A stretch of DNA of 58,315 nt from Foetidibacter luteolus (GTDB lineage: Bacteria > Bacteroidota > Bacteroidia > Chitinophagales > Chitinophagaceae), in contig NZ_VVIP01000069.1 in the NCBI RefSeq assembly GCF_009650435.1, forward strand, positions 1 to 58,315, in the 5' to 3' direction. The notes below the pieces were generated by a model. It did no database searches, was not told where the DNA came from, and worked only from the letters and a program-made list of their open reading frames with translations. This document shows, piece by piece, positions 8,244 through 15,932 of this stretch (position 1 is the first letter of the stretch; each line of letters begins with the position of its first letter). The position numbers and the translations under genes are program-made.

Positions 8244-8993
8244 TCACACATTTTTAAGTGCCTGCATTACTTCTTCCTTACGGCGGCGGGAGACTTCTAC
8301 CACAGAATTATCTTTCATAATAAGCCCGCTTTCGTTTTTATAGCTTATTACATGCTGGCAGTTTACCATGTGTGATTTATGGATGCGGATGAAATTGTGG
8401 CCTGACAAAATTTCCTCGTACTCTTTTAATGTTTTGGAAGTAAGCAACGGCTTGCGGTTAATAAAGAAAAATTTGGTGTAATTGCCTTCGCCTTCCAGGC
8501 GTATTATGTCATCGGGCTGCAGAAAATAGGTGCCTTCTGTAGTAGATACAGCCAGCCTGAAATCTTTTTTCTGCGCCTGAATGTTGTGAAGAAAATTGTC
8601 GTAAAGCGCCTTCCTGTCCTGCTGGGTTTGCTGTTTTTGAATGAACCTTTCTATCGTAGCCCTTAGTTCATCCGCATCAATAGGCTTCAGCAGGTAATCA
8701 AGTGCGCTGAAGCGGATGGCCTGAACGGCGTATTGATCGTGGGCAGTGGTAAATACCACTTCAAAGTTAATGGCAGGTAATTTTCTAAGCAGTTCAAAAC
8801 CGTTGATAACGGGCATTTGTATATCCAGGAACAAAATATCCGGCTGGTATTCGGCAACTAAAGCATTCACGCAGTCAAAGTCTGCGCCGTTGCTTGCCTT
8901 TACCGATGTAATTTCCGGAACATACCGTTCCAGCAACAGTTGCATGGTGGTTATGGCAGAAGGTTCATCATCAATTACCAGTGCCTTAATCAT
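8244..8993 (-). CDS. LytTR-family response regulator
   Basis: 249 aa. The receiver domain (1-125) has acidic pair Asp8/Asp9, phosphoacceptor Asp57 in ILFLDIQMP, Thr in FTTAHD and Lys in YLLKPI. The C-terminal LytTR DNA-binding domain (about 150-249) shows the EGEGNYTKFFF and IRIHKSHMVN segments. This class binds direct repeats upstream of targets. It lies 87 bp downstream of, and on the same strand as, a LytS-like kinase gene, so the two form a two-component system. Targets are not evident. Confidence 0.92.
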   Translation of the reverse strand: MIKALVIDDEPSAITTMQLLLERYVPEITSVKASNGADFDCVNALVAEYQPDILFLDIQMPVINGFELLRKLPAINFEVVFTTAHDQYAVQAIRFSALDYLLKPIDADELRATIERFIQKQQTQQDRKALYDNFLHNIQAQKKDFRLAVSTTEGTYFLQPDDIIRLEGEGNYTKFFFINRKPLLTSKTLKEYEEILSGHNFIRIHKSHMVNCQHVISYKNESGLIMKDNSVVEVSRRRKEEVMQALKNV

Positions 8994-9080
8994 GCAACTA
9001 ATTTAATGATACATTTTGGGAGTTGAATTTAAATTTTGAAGAATGCGTTGCCGCATCAATGGCAACAGGTTGGGGTAGTT

Positions 9081-10478
9081 TTAGTTGCCCGTATGCATAA
9101 CAAGCTTTACGGAAGTGCCCAGGGTGTTGCCGCCAATATCCCGCATGTCTGATATAGAGGCTTCAAAGGTTTGGCGGTAATGTTTTTGCAGTACATCCAG
9201 CCTTTCCAATACCAGTGCAAGGCCTTTGGACTTATGGATGCTGCCGTTGTGGCCGGGTATAAGCTGCTTAAGTTTTGCCGAAGCTTCGCGGCCAATACCA
9301 TTGTCTTTAATGGTGCAAACAACCAGGTCATCTTCCTGCAGCATAAAGTCAATAGCAATTTCCTTGTCGCCCTTTTTGGGCATAAGGCCGTGCCAGATGG
9401 CATTTTCCACAAAAGGCTGCAGCATCATGGGCGGTATCTTTATTTCGGATGGGTCAATATCATCGCTGAACCTAATGTTGTAAACAAAGTTGTCATTAAA
9501 GCGCAGTTGCTCCAGTTGCAGGTACAGGTTCAGCATTTCAATTTCTTTTTCCAGCGAAATAAAGTTCTGGTCGCAATGTTGCAGCACCTCTCTTTGCAGG
9601 CGGGAGAATTTGGAGAGGTAACGGTTGGCTTCGTCCACATCGCCTTTTAAAATGTATTGCTGCACAGAGTTAAGGGCATTAAAAATAAAATGCGGGTTCA
9701 TCTGGCTGCGCAGGGCGGTAAGCCGGCTGGTGGCCAGGTCCTGGCTAAGTTTAATCAGTTCTATTTCTTTTTGGTGGGTTTGTTCTTCCGCTATCAGTTT
9801 GTCAATCTTATCAGCGCAGAGCGATGCGATGGTAGACAAAATTTGCTGGTGGCGCTGGGTGTAAAAATTCTTTTTAGGGTGCTCACTGTCTATAACGCCC
9901 AGTATTTTGCCGTTAATAACAATGGGCAGCGTTATTTCAGATAGTCTTCTTTTGTCATCAATGATGTAGCGTTTATCCGTTGAGGTATCGTTGATGATTT
10001 CTGGTTTTCCCGTTACGGCCACAGTGCCAACAATGCCCTTGCCTGCGGGTATTTCAATAGGGTTTACTATTTTGTTTTGTTCCGTTGTTTTGGGGCCCCA
10101 TGCTGCTTTTTGTACCAGTACCCGGCGCTGTTCGTCCAGCATATAAATAACACAGTCTTCAAAGCCCAGTTTCGAAATGCAGTTTTTGGCTACGCCCCAT
10201 AAAATGCCGTCAATGGTTTTCTGTTCCGAAATGTTGGAAACAAAGTAATTGATGACCTGTTCAATTTCCAACTGGTGCTGGTAACCGAGAGCTTTCAGTT
10301 TTTCAATTTCTGTTTTTTGTGCTTCCCGCAGTTTTATTTCATTCACAATACGCCGCAACAGAAAATAGATGATCAGGGCTAATATCAGTACCACCGCCAC
10401 AATCAATAACAATTCTTCCCCGAAATCAATTTTCAGTAATGTACAGGCTAAGGGGATATTTGTAGTAGTGCTTGCCAA
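9081..10478 (-). CDS. LytS-like sensor histidine kinase with GAF domain
   Basis: 465 aa. One transmembrane helix near 22-42, a short coiled linker, a GAF sensor domain (about 80-235), then a His_kinase domain with phosphoacceptor His263 in SQMNPHFIFNALNS and an HATPase_c domain with the N-box PFVENAIWHG and DNGIGRE. This layout is common in Bacteroidota LytS/LytTR systems. The GAF domain faces the cytoplasm, suggesting an intracellular ligand or redox signal, though the ligand is unknown. The partner response regulator follows immediately. The 165 bp upstream gap to pheS is divergent. Confidence 0.92.
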   Translation of the reverse strand: MASTTTNIPLACTLLKIDFGEELLLIVAVVLILALIIYFLLRRIVNEIKLREAQKTEIEKLKALGYQHQLEIEQVINYFVSNISEQKTIDGILWGVAKNCISKLGFEDCVIYMLDEQRRVLVQKAAWGPKTTEQNKIVNPIEIPAGKGIVGTVAVTGKPEIINDTSTDKRYIIDDKRRLSEITLPIVINGKILGVIDSEHPKKNFYTQRHQQILSTIASLCADKIDKLIAEEQTHQKEIELIKLSQDLATSRLTALRSQMNPHFIFNALNSVQQYILKGDVDEANRYLSKFSRLQREVLQHCDQNFISLEKEIEMLNLYLQLEQLRFNDNFVYNIRFSDDIDPSEIKIPPMMLQPFVENAIWHGLMPKKGDKEIAIDFMLQEDDLVVCTIKDNGIGREASAKLKQLIPGHNGSIHKSKGLALVLERLDVLQKHYRQTFEASISDMRDIGGNTLGTSVKLVMHTGN

Positions 10479-10631
10479 TCTGCGTGAGTTATATGCCGTA
10501 AAAAAAGTAAACCTAATTTATACCCCGTTATCATAAAAAAATAAACCGATTACTTAACGGTTATTTTGCTTTATCTATAAAAGTAAATTCTGGGTGCAAA
10601 GGGCTGGCTGTACAACGTAACCACATTTGCT

Positions 10632-10639
10632 TATCTTCG
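10632..10639 (+). promoter_or_regulatory. -7 box for pheS
   Basis: TATCTTCG lies 4 nt before the pheS ATG, a one-mismatch form of TAnnTTTG. The spacer CCGC is the same as at holA. Confidence 0.35.
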
Positions 10640-10643
10640 CCGC

Positions 10644-11672
10644 ATGGAACAATTGCTGCAAAGAATACAGGAGTTAAAACAGGAAATAAGCGGCTTTGAA
10701 GCAACAGATGCAGCGGCTGCAGAGAACTTCAGGATTAAATACCTGGGCACAAAAGGTGTAGTTAAGGCCATGATGGGCGAAATGAAGAATGTGCCTGCGG
10801 AACAACGTAAGGAGTTTGGCCTGGTGCTGAATGATTTTAAGCAGTTTGCCGAAGCACGGTACGAATCGTTTGCACAACGCAACGGTACTCAAAAAGCGGC
10901 TTCTGCAGGTATAGACCTTAGCCTGCCCGGCGATGCCATACCTGTAGGTTCCCGCCACCCCTTAAGCCTGGTACGTAACCAGGTGGTTTCCATCTTTAAA
11001 CGCCTGGGTTTTGCCGTGGCTGAAGGCCCTGAAATAGAAGACGACTGGCACAACTTTGGCGCCATGAATTTGCCCGAAGACCACCCTGCACGTGATATGC
11101 AGGATACATTCTATATCAATCAAAACCCTTCCTGGTTGTTGCGCACACATACCAGCAGCGTGCAGGCAAGGGTAATGGAAAAGCAAAAGCCGCCTATACG
11201 CGTTATATGCCCCGGCCGTGTGTACCGCAACGAAACGGTAAGTGCCAGGGCGCATTGCTTTTTTCACCAGGTAGAAGGTTTATATGTAGATGAAAATGTA
11301 AGCTTTGCGGATCTTAAACAAACCCTGTACTTTTTTGTGCAGGAAATGTTTGGCAAAGAGGTAAAAGTGCGTTTCCGCCCCTCCTATTTTCCTTTTACAG
11401 AGCCCAGTGCCGAAATGGATATCAGTTGCCTTATCTGTGGCGGCGATGGCTGCACGGTTTGCAAACATACCGGCTGGGTAGAAATACTTGGCAGCGGAAT
11501 GGTACACCCCAAAGTGCTGGACAACTTTGGTATAGACAGCAACAAGTACACAGGCTTTGCGTTTGGTATGGGTGTTGAACGCATTACCCAGCTAAAATAC
11601 CAGGTGAACGACCTGCGTCTCTATTCCCAAAACGATATCCGGTTTCTTAAGCAATTTACTGGTGCTGTATAA
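10644..11672 (+). CDS. pheS: Phenylalanine--tRNA ligase alpha subunit
   Basis: 342 aa, the normal length. Class II aminoacyl-tRNA synthetase alpha chain that, with PheT, charges tRNA-Phe. N-terminal coiled coil (1-90), then the class II core: motif 2 around RVICPGRVYRNETVSARAHC with FFHQVEGLYVD, the FRPSYFPFTEPSAEMD segment that forms the amino-acid pocket, and motif 3 GFAFGMGVERITQLKY. A cysteine cluster (CLICGGDGCTVCKHTGW, about 266-282) resembles the Zn-like knuckle seen in many PheS proteins. pheT is not adjacent, which is usual in this phylum. A terminator follows. Confidence 0.96.
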   Translation: MEQLLQRIQELKQEISGFEATDAAAAENFRIKYLGTKGVVKAMMGEMKNVPAEQRKEFGLVLNDFKQFAEARYESFAQRNGTQKAASAGIDLSLPGDAIPVGSRHPLSLVRNQVVSIFKRLGFAVAEGPEIEDDWHNFGAMNLPEDHPARDMQDTFYINQNPSWLLRTHTSSVQARVMEKQKPPIRVICPGRVYRNETVSARAHCFFHQVEGLYVDENVSFADLKQTLYFFVQEMFGKEVKVRFRPSYFPFTEPSAEMDISCLICGGDGCTVCKHTGWVEILGSGMVHPKVLDNFGIDSNKYTGFAFGMGVERITQLKYQVNDLRLYSQNDIRFLKQFTGAV

Positions 11673-11689
11673 TCCTTGTTGCTATAAGG

Positions 11690-11725
11690 GTATAATTAGC
11701 TACGCTAATTATACGAGCATTTTTA
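11690..11725 (+). terminator. Terminator after pheS
   Basis: Eleven-base-pair perfect stem GTATAATTAGC / GCTAATTATAC around TAC, then GAGCATTTTT. It begins 17 bp after the pheS stop codon. The T run overlaps the start of the next dispersed repeat (TTTTTATGG). Confidence 0.75.
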
Positions 11726-11830
11726 TGGCCCCGGCTTTAGAACAAGCATGAGGCTTCCGTTGCGTCGCACTCTTGTACTGCTGTAATTCTCTTCAACAAT
11801 TGCAGCAGTAGCCTGCCCTGAGCAATGCGA
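11721..11830 (+). repeat. Dispersed repeat, GCGTCGCACTCTTGTAC subfamily
   Basis: TTTTATGGCCCCGGCTTT is followed by CATGAGGCTTCCG, then TTGCGTCGCACTCTTGTAC and TGCTG. Downstream, up to about 11930, are AATGCGAAGGG and ATAGCTCATA units. No gene in this 340 bp gap. Confidence 0.65.
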
Positions 11831-11956
11831 AGGGTTCTGTACATTATTCGGCTTTTCAGCCCGGGTAGGTTTTAGCCCGCTATCACCAATAGCTCATAAC
11901 TCATAGCTCATAGCTAAAGGCTCACAGCTCGTTACCTGTTGCTTCACTGCTAATTC

Positions 11957-11987
11957 TTGGCTTTCCTCTGCCAACCCTTTACCTTCG
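11957..11987 (+). promoter_or_regulatory. Candidate promoter of the C1 peptidase gene
   Basis: TTGG (11957-11960), a 19 bp spacer and TACCTTCG (11980-11987). This fits the TTTG-N19-TAnnTTTG architecture of Bacteroidota promoters with one mismatch per box, and leaves a leader of about 20 nt before the ATG at 12014. Confidence 0.5.
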
Positions 11988-12013
11988 CCGCTTTATTTTT
12001 TAAATTTTCTTAT

Positions 12014-13195
12014 ATGGTCAAAAAAATCACCTGGGTACTTGCCGCGCTTGCGTGGTATGGTACGGATGCCGCAGCGCAGGACAACCTTGTAAATTCCCTT
12101 AGTAAAAACAACAGCGACAGTGCCAAAGCCAAGTTCACCTTTACGCCTGTCATCAATATTGAAACCACCTCCATTAAAAACCAGGGCAGCAGCGGTACCT
12201 GCTGGAGTTATTCCGGCAACTCTTTCCTGGAAACAGAAATGATACGCACCGGCAAACAACCTGTTGACATTAGTGAAATTTACACTGCCCGTTGTGTGTA
12301 CATTGAAAAAGCCAAAAATTATGTGCGTATGCATGGCGCTGTAAGCTGGGGCGATGGCGGCGAACTGCATGATGTTATCAATATCTATAAAACTTACGGA
12401 GCATTACCACAATCTGTGTACAGCGGCTTAAACTATGGTACCAGCATTAATAAGTTTGGAGAAATGCAGGACGCTTTAAAAGGTATGCTGGATGGCATTA
12501 TTAAAAATGCCAATGGCAAACTTACCCCCAACTGGATTAATGCCTTTACCGCCGCGCTGGATGCTTACCTGGGCAAAGTGCCGGAAACATTTGAATACAA
12601 AGGCAAAACATACACGCCGCAAAGCTTTGCCAAAGAAGTGGTGGGGCTTAACCCGGCCGATTATGTAGAAATGACTTCACTTACAGACCAGCCTTATTAC
12701 AGCAAAGTGTTTTTGCCCGTACCGGATAACTGGAGTTTTGACTATGCCTGGAACATACCGTTGAACGATATTATTACTGTTATAGACAACGCTTTGCAAA
12801 AGGGATATTCCGTTGGCTGGGCTACCGATGTAAGTGAAAAATACTTTAGCTGGAAGAATGGCGTGGCTTATGTGCCGGAAAAAGATTTTGATGACATGAC
12901 GGAGGAAGAAAAAAAGGATATGTTTAATGGCCCCAAACCCGAAAGAGCTATTACACCGGAACTAAGGCAACAAGGGCTTGACAACTACAGCACTACCGAC
13001 GACCATGGCATGCAGATAGTTGGCCTTGCCAAAGACCAGGGCGGAAGAGAGTATTACATCATCAAAAATTCCTGGGGCGAAAAGAACGATTACAAAGGCT
13101 ACCTGTATGTAACAAAAAATTTTGTGCTGTACAAAACGACCGGGTTAATGGTTCATAAAAATGCTCTGCCTACATCAGTAAAGCTCAATTCCTGA
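12014..13195 (+). CDS. C1-family peptidase, bleomycin hydrolase/PepC type
   Basis: 393 aa from the ATG at 12014; the open frame extends to 11957, but the chosen start gives a signal peptide (VKKITWVLAALAWYGTDAAA-QD) and follows a candidate promoter. Papain-fold cysteine protease of the bleomycin-hydrolase clan: Cys63 in QGSSGTCWSY, His331 in DDHGMQIVG and Asn352 in KNSWGE. The cytosolic family members are homohexameric aminopeptidases. Here the signal peptide suggests export to the periplasm, a variant common in Bacteroidota. The gene is monocistronic and ends in a strong bidirectional terminator. Confidence 0.9.
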   Translation: MVKKITWVLAALAWYGTDAAAQDNLVNSLSKNNSDSAKAKFTFTPVINIETTSIKNQGSSGTCWSYSGNSFLETEMIRTGKQPVDISEIYTARCVYIEKAKNYVRMHGAVSWGDGGELHDVINIYKTYGALPQSVYSGLNYGTSINKFGEMQDALKGMLDGIIKNANGKLTPNWINAFTAALDAYLGKVPETFEYKGKTYTPQSFAKEVVGLNPADYVEMTSLTDQPYYSKVFLPVPDNWSFDYAWNIPLNDIITVIDNALQKGYSVGWATDVSEKYFSWKNGVAYVPEKDFDDMTEEEKKDMFNGPKPERAITPELRQQGLDNYSTTDDHGMQIVGLAKDQGGREYYIIKNSWGEKNDYKGYLYVTKNFVLYKTTGLMVHKNALPTSVKLNS

Positions 13196-13214
13196 TTCAG
13201 TATACAAGCTTATA

Positions 13215-13250
13215 AAAATAAAACCGTGGAGCCATCCGCGGTTTTATTTT
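13215..13250. terminator. Bidirectional terminator between convergent genes
   Basis: Fifteen-base-pair stem AAAATAAAACCGTGG / CCGCGGTTTTATTTT with loop AGCCAT (one G-U pair). A and T tracts on both sides make it suit both the C1 peptidase gene (plus) and the pseudouridine synthase gene (minus). Confidence 0.88.
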
Positions 13251-13294
13251 TTATAGTTAGCCGGCAATACAATTGTTGGTGCTTTAGTGTAACA

Positions 13295-13882
13295 CTACTC
13301 ACCAAAAAGTTTACGGTAAATAGTCTTTTCCGGCAACTCAATCATGTCGCCTGGCTGCATGTTGTCAAGCGTAATTTGCCCGATGCGGTAACGTATAAGC
13401 CTTAGTGTTGCAAAGCCAACTTTAGCGGTCATTTTTCTCACCTGCCTGTTCTTACCTTCAGTAAGTACCAGCTTTATCCATGGCGCAGGTATATTGGCCC
13501 TGTAACGTATTGGCGGCACCCTTAACGCTACTGCCGGCTCTGCCTGAAAAAGCGATGCTTTACACGGCCTTGTTTTGTAAGCTTTGCCTTCAATATTTAT
13601 GTCAACACCTTTGCTTAATGCATTAATAGCGGCGGCAGTAATGTTGCCGTCAACCTGTGCCCAATACTCCCGCTCATGTGCAAAAGATGGGTTTAGTAAA
13701 CGATGATTAAGCCTGCTGTCATTGGTTAATATCAGCAGGCCTTCACTATCGTTATCCAGCCTGCCAACAGGATATACATCCACCGGCACGGTAAAGAAAT
13801 CTTTTAGCGTTGGCTTACCTTCCTGCGATGTAAACTGTGATAAAACAAGATATGGTTTGTAGATAATAAAGTAGCGATGCAT
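13295..13882 (-). CDS. rluE: RluE-like 23S rRNA pseudouridine synthase
   Basis: 195 aa from the ATG at 13882; an in-frame start three codons upstream is less likely because family members begin close to the first strand (here MHRYFIIYKPYLVLSQFTSQ). RsuA/RluE family: catalytic Asp43 in YPVGRLDNDSEGLL, plus the KNRQVRKM segment typical of the C-terminal part. E. coli RluE modifies U2457 of 23S rRNA; QFTSQEGKPTLKDF aligns well with RluE. There is no S4 domain, again as in RluE. A terminator-like hairpin sits only 8 nt upstream of the start codon. Confidence 0.88.
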   Translation of the reverse strand: MHRYFIIYKPYLVLSQFTSQEGKPTLKDFFTVPVDVYPVGRLDNDSEGLLILTNDSRLNHRLLNPSFAHEREYWAQVDGNITAAAINALSKGVDINIEGKAYKTRPCKASLFQAEPAVALRVPPIRYRANIPAPWIKLVLTEGKNRQVRKMTAKVGFATLRLIRYRIGQITLDNMQPGDMIELPEKTIYRKLFGE

Positions 13883-13889
13883 AACAATC

Positions 13890-13910
13890 AAAAATCCCGC
13901 CGAAGCGGGA
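13890..13910 (-). promoter_or_regulatory. Terminator-like hairpin in the leader of the rluE-like gene
   Basis: Minus strand: TCCCGC-TTCG-GCGGGA followed directly by a TTTTTG tract, then GATTGTT and the ATG at 13882. It has the form of an intrinsic terminator, yet no minus-strand gene lies upstream for over 2 kb, so it would terminate or attenuate the transcript of the rluE-like gene itself, or block initiation. Confidence 0.6.
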
Positions 13911-14251
13911 CTTTGTTATATGGATGGGTTAGTAAGTACCGGGAAACAAAATTCCCGACACAATATTAAAAAGAGTTTTCACCAATACAAAAAAAAATTC
14001 AAACATTTTTATTCACATTTTTTGTGCTGATGTGAATTAGCTGATGACAACAACAGCAAACGCTTAATGCGCATTGCTCAATTGCATAGCGTACAGTTTG
14101 TGCAGCCTGTTGGCAAGCATGGCTGAAACATTGATGAATAAAGGGTTTCAGGCGTTATGGTCAGAAGCGCCTTGTATGTACAGTGCATCAGCGTGTTTGC
14201 CAATGTAGCGATTGTGCTACATGCATGCATGGAATGCAAGGCTATATTAAA
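13911..14251. other. Noncoding, AT-rich then mixed; divergent intergenic region
   Basis: No gene supported. Minus strand shows a second small hairpin (CGGGAA-TTTTG-TTCCCG around 13940-13957) in the presumed rluE leader. The half nearest lpxD contains ATGCATGCATGGAATGCAAG and GTAGCGATTGTGCTAC, which look like short palindromes. The small frames here lack any recognisable protein features. Confidence 0.4.
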
Positions 14252-14284
14252 TTTTACAAAGCATGTATGCACTTGTTAACTTTG
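14252..14284 (+). promoter_or_regulatory. Candidate lpxD promoter
   Basis: TTTT at 14252-14255, a spacer of about 21 bp, then TAACTTTG at 14277-14284, an exact TAnnTTTG match. The leader to the ATG would be about 20 nt. Confidence 0.45.
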
Positions 14285-14307
14285 ACCGCGAAAAAATCTG
14301 AATCGTT

Positions 14308-15255
14308 ATGCAGTTCACGTCTCCTGTAACGTTGCAAACAATAGCTGAAATGATAGGCGCTGAAGTTATTGGTGATAAGCATGCGCTTGCCCGTGGTATT
14401 AATGAGCTGCATAAAGTGCAGGAGTATGACCTTTGCTTTGTTGACCACCCCAAATATTACGATACCTGTTTAAACAGCGCGGCTACACACATCATCATCA
14501 ATACAAAAGATGTTACTGTTCCTGCGGGTAAAAACCTGTTGTATGTAGACGACCCTTTTGAAGCTTACCTGGCTATCGTTAAGCACTACCGTCCTTTTAC
14601 CCCCGCTGTTAAGCCTGTAAATGATTCAGCCATTATCGGCAGTGGCACTGTTGTTATGCCGAATGTGTTTATCGGGAAAGATGTTGTTATTGGGGATAAC
14701 TGCATCATTTACCCTAACGTAAGCATTATGGACTATACGCAGATTGGCAACAATGTAGTTATACAGGCCGGGAGCGTAATAGGCAGCGATGCTTTTTACT
14801 ACAATACCAAAAAGAACCGTGATGTATGGTACAAACGTATGCAAAGCTGCGGCAATGTTATTATTGAAGATGATGTGGAAATAGGTGCAGGATGTACGAT
14901 AGACAGGGGCGTTACGGCCTCAACCTTTATAGGCCGCGGTACCAAGATGGATAACATGGTACATATTGGTCATGATACGCATGTAGGCCGCAACTGTTTG
15001 TTTGCGGCGCAGGTGGGTATTGCCGGCGCCTGTGTAATTGAAGATGGCGTTACGCTATGGGGCCAGGTAGGTGTAAGCAAAACATTGACGATTGGTGAGA
15101 ATGCCGTTGTACTGGCGCAAAGCGGTGTGCCTTCTACGCTTAAAGGCGGCAAAACATATTTTGGCTACCCGGCGGAAGATGCTTCTGTTAAGAGAAGGGA
15201 GCTTGTGTGGGTTAAGCGCATCCCTGAAATGTGGGAGAAGTTGAAGAAGATGTGA
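14308..15255 (+). CDS. lpxD: UDP-3-O-acylglucosamine N-acyltransferase (LpxD family)
   Basis: 315 aa. Left-handed beta-helix acyltransferase of lipid A synthesis that adds the second hydroxyacyl chain to UDP-3-O-acyl-glucosamine in the cytoplasm. The N-terminal uridine-binding domain (1-105) is followed by isoleucine-patch hexapeptide repeats (about 108-290) and a C-terminal helix (RIPEMWEKLKKM). The catalytic His is in MVHIGHDTHVG. It is somewhat shorter than the E. coli enzyme and stands alone, whereas in Bacteroidota the canonical lpxD usually sits with lpxC/fabZ and lpxA. It may therefore be a second paralogue with another sugar or acyl specificity; this is inference. Confidence 0.88.
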   Translation: MQFTSPVTLQTIAEMIGAEVIGDKHALARGINELHKVQEYDLCFVDHPKYYDTCLNSAATHIIINTKDVTVPAGKNLLYVDDPFEAYLAIVKHYRPFTPAVKPVNDSAIIGSGTVVMPNVFIGKDVVIGDNCIIYPNVSIMDYTQIGNNVVIQAGSVIGSDAFYYNTKKNRDVWYKRMQSCGNVIIEDDVEIGAGCTIDRGVTASTFIGRGTKMDNMVHIGHDTHVGRNCLFAAQVGIAGACVIEDGVTLWGQVGVSKTLTIGENAVVLAQSGVPSTLKGGKTYFGYPAEDASVKRRELVWVKRIPEMWEKLKKM

Positions 15256-15394
15256 GTGGCCTGATGGCTTAAGTAGGTAGTTCATTAGAGCTTTAATATT
15301 TTATAACATGCAATGTGTTGTAAAATTATTGAAGCTCATTTTTTTGGGTTAAGCTTTAATTCCATGTTTTTATGCTCAAGCCGCATGGCTTCGT

Positions 15395-15790
15395 CCTTGC
15401 AGCGGCGCTGTACCGGCTTCTTTGCTCCGATAACGCTGCGCTATCGTCGCAATTCCACCTTACGGTGGAACCGAAACCGCTAAGGCGCCTTCCCGCAACA
15501 AGTGCGGGACAAGTTATGCAAGGACTGGTGTAAAACGTACGAGACACAGGAACTGGTAAAAGCTTTTGTCTATTTTGTGCTGTTGTTATGTAATTTTTGT
15601 ACCTATTCTTTATAGCATGATGCAATGCGTGTTCCGGCGGAACACATGGTGGGTAGAACATTTCAGGATGCTGCCAGCGTTCCAGGGGAACGCCTTGTGA
15701 CTGTATTATGAGCATGGGCACAAAATGTTCCTCCGGAACATAGCAGAACGTACATGCCTGTTCTACCCATAACATGTCCCTCAGGGACAT
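15395..15790. repeat. Cluster of small palindromes (REP-like)
   Basis: Noncoding block in a 677 bp gap. Short perfect or near-perfect hairpins: TTCCACCTTACGGTGGAA at 15452, TGTTCCGGCGGAACA at 15629, CGTTCCAGGGGAACG at 15683, TGTTCCTCCGGAACA at about 15725 and TGTCCCTCAGGGACA at about 15775. The phrases GTGGGTAGAAC and GTTCTACCCAT are inverted to each other, so the right half forms a larger imperfect inverted repeat. A 148-codon open frame across it has no protein-like features. Confidence 0.65.
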
Positions 15791-15799
15791 ATCCTTGTT

Positions 15800-15895
15800 C
15801 AATATTCTCTATCCGGGTCTGAAAAGACGCCCAATGAACCGAACGATGAACGTAGTGCGACGCAACAGGCGATGCCACGAAGCATCTGCAGCCGG
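15800..15895 (-). repeat. Dispersed repeat, GCGTCGCACT subfamily (variant)
   Basis: CCGGGTCTGAAAAGACGCCC, AATGAACCGAACGATGAACG, TAGTGCGACGCAACAGGCGA, TGCCACGAAGCATC. Shares its order with the copy at 19.39-19.45 kb. Followed by GTTCAGTTGTTGGATGTTCA short repeats just before the ATPase stop codon. Confidence 0.6.
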
Positions 15896-15932
15896 CCACC
15901 AAAAAATGTTCAGTTGTTGGATGTTCAATTGT

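Noticed and set aside
10161..11672. Could pheS be part of the LytTR/kinase operon
   Set aside because: Opposite strand, divergent, with its own promoter-like box.
14078..14272. 64-codon Cys-rich minus-strand frame upstream of lpxD
   Set aside because: Short, no ribosome-binding site recognised, composition follows local palindromes; kept as noncoding.
15356..15802. 148-codon minus-strand frame
   Set aside because: It covers a cluster of palindromes and repeats, and the translation has no domain, signal or sensible composition.
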